From positions 1 to 5,095 of the forward strand of contig JALNWH010000130.1 in NCBI GenBank assembly GCA_023230985.1: a stretch of 5,095 bases of DNA, in the 5' to 3' direction. Positions 4,922-5,095 of this stretch are shown here, one piece after another; position 1 is the stretch's first letter; every line of letters starts with the position of its first letter. A program made the translations under genes and the position numbers. This stretch comes from Bacillota bacterium (GTDB lineage Bacteria; Bacillota; Clostridia; Lutisporales; Lutisporaceae). The notes beneath the pieces were generated by a model. The model ran no database searches, had not been told where the DNA came from, and worked only from the letters and a program-made list of their open reading frames with translations.

Positions 4922-5095
4922 TTGAAGGATTACATTGAAGAGAGAGCGCTTGAAATAGCAAAGTATATAATTAGCAGCAGGACGACAGTTAGAGATGCAG
5001 CGAAAATCTTTGGCGTAAGCAAAAGTACGGTACATAAAGATGTTACTGAAAGGTTGCCTAAGATTAATCCGGCGGTGGCACTTCAGGTTAAGGAA
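4922..5095 (+). CDS. spoIIID: Stage III sporulation protein D, mother-cell DNA-binding regulator (5' part)
   Basis: The frame is open to the window edge, giving 58 residues of a protein that is usually about 80-95 long. It begins with KDYIEERALEIAKYI and contains FGVSKSTVHKDVTERLP at 30-46, which I recognise as SpoIIID. The helix-turn-helix covers roughly residues 22-42. SpoIIID activates and represses many sigma-E genes in the mother cell, including its own. The start is TTG: an in-frame TAG (4919-4921) directly precedes it, and AAGGGGG at 4907-4913 lies 8 bases upstream. The start also aligns with the N-terminus of the B. subtilis protein. The gene is cut only by the window end; nothing suggests it is broken. 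Confidence 0.95.
   Translation, partial: MKDYIEERALEIAKYIISSRTTVRDAAKIFGVSKSTVHKDVTERLPKINPAVALQVKE

Noticed and set aside
4857..4925. A 22-codon plus-strand frame whose TGA overlaps the spoIIID TTG
   Set aside because: The start/stop overlap suggests translational coupling, but the spacing from the G-rich site upstream is poor, the peptide resembles nothing known, and it runs through the likely spoIIID promoter and ribosome-binding site.
1..5095. Mobile elements, CRISPR arrays, tRNA or rRNA genes, defence or phage genes
   Set aside because: No repeat-spacer pattern, transposase, integrase, terminal repeats or RNA gene sequence was seen; the genes are ordinary chromosomal envelope and sporulation genes.

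Overview
The window looks like chromosomal DNA from a low-GC, endospore-forming Firmicute, most likely of the class Clostridia. The support is the AT-rich composition, Shine-Dalgarno sites before every gene, a run of sporulation genes in the order spoIID-spoIIQ-spoIIID, and a SpoIIQ-type protein whose zinc peptidase site is intact, as in clostridia and unlike Bacillus subtilis.

Layout. Positions 1-212 hold at most the last codons of an unrecognised upstream gene, a long inverted repeat and a strong sigma-A-type promoter. Positions 213-2475 carry two envelope-polymer genes on the plus strand. The first is a TagO/WecA-type undecaprenyl-phosphate GlcNAc-1-phosphate transferase; the second is a WecB/MnaA-type UDP-GlcNAc 2-epimerase. 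A terminator-like hairpin separates them. A symmetrical hairpin at 2534-2571 can end transcription from both sides. It overlaps the 3' end of a small minus-strand gene of the Spo0E phosphatase family (2544-2741). The AT-rich gap 2742-3065 has no further gene, but holds the minus-strand promoter, a Spo0A-box match and a sigma-E-type promoter. Then come spoIID (3066-4019), spoIIQ (4084-4839) and the first 58 codons of spoIIID (4922 to the window end).

How they work together. TagO and WecB supply the lipid-linked GlcNAc primer and the UDP-ManNAc donor for teichoic acid or a similar wall glycopolymer. The Spo0E-like protein would dephosphorylate Spo0A~P and so brake entry into sporulation. SpoIID remodels septal peptidoglycan from the mother-cell side during engulfment. 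SpoIIQ is the forespore half of the channel/zipper that spans the intermembrane space. SpoIIID is the mother-cell DNA-binding regulator that acts with sigma-E. The promoter matches fit this division: sigma-E-like before spoIID and, less clearly, spoIIID; sigma-F-like before spoIIQ.

I found no wholly new system. The most interesting points are regulatory: a possible attenuator between tagO and wecB, a Spo0A box beside a Spo0E-family gene, a sigma-F-type promoter almost touching the spoIIQ ribosome-binding site, and a gene order that seems to lack the atp and murA genes often found between these two groups.
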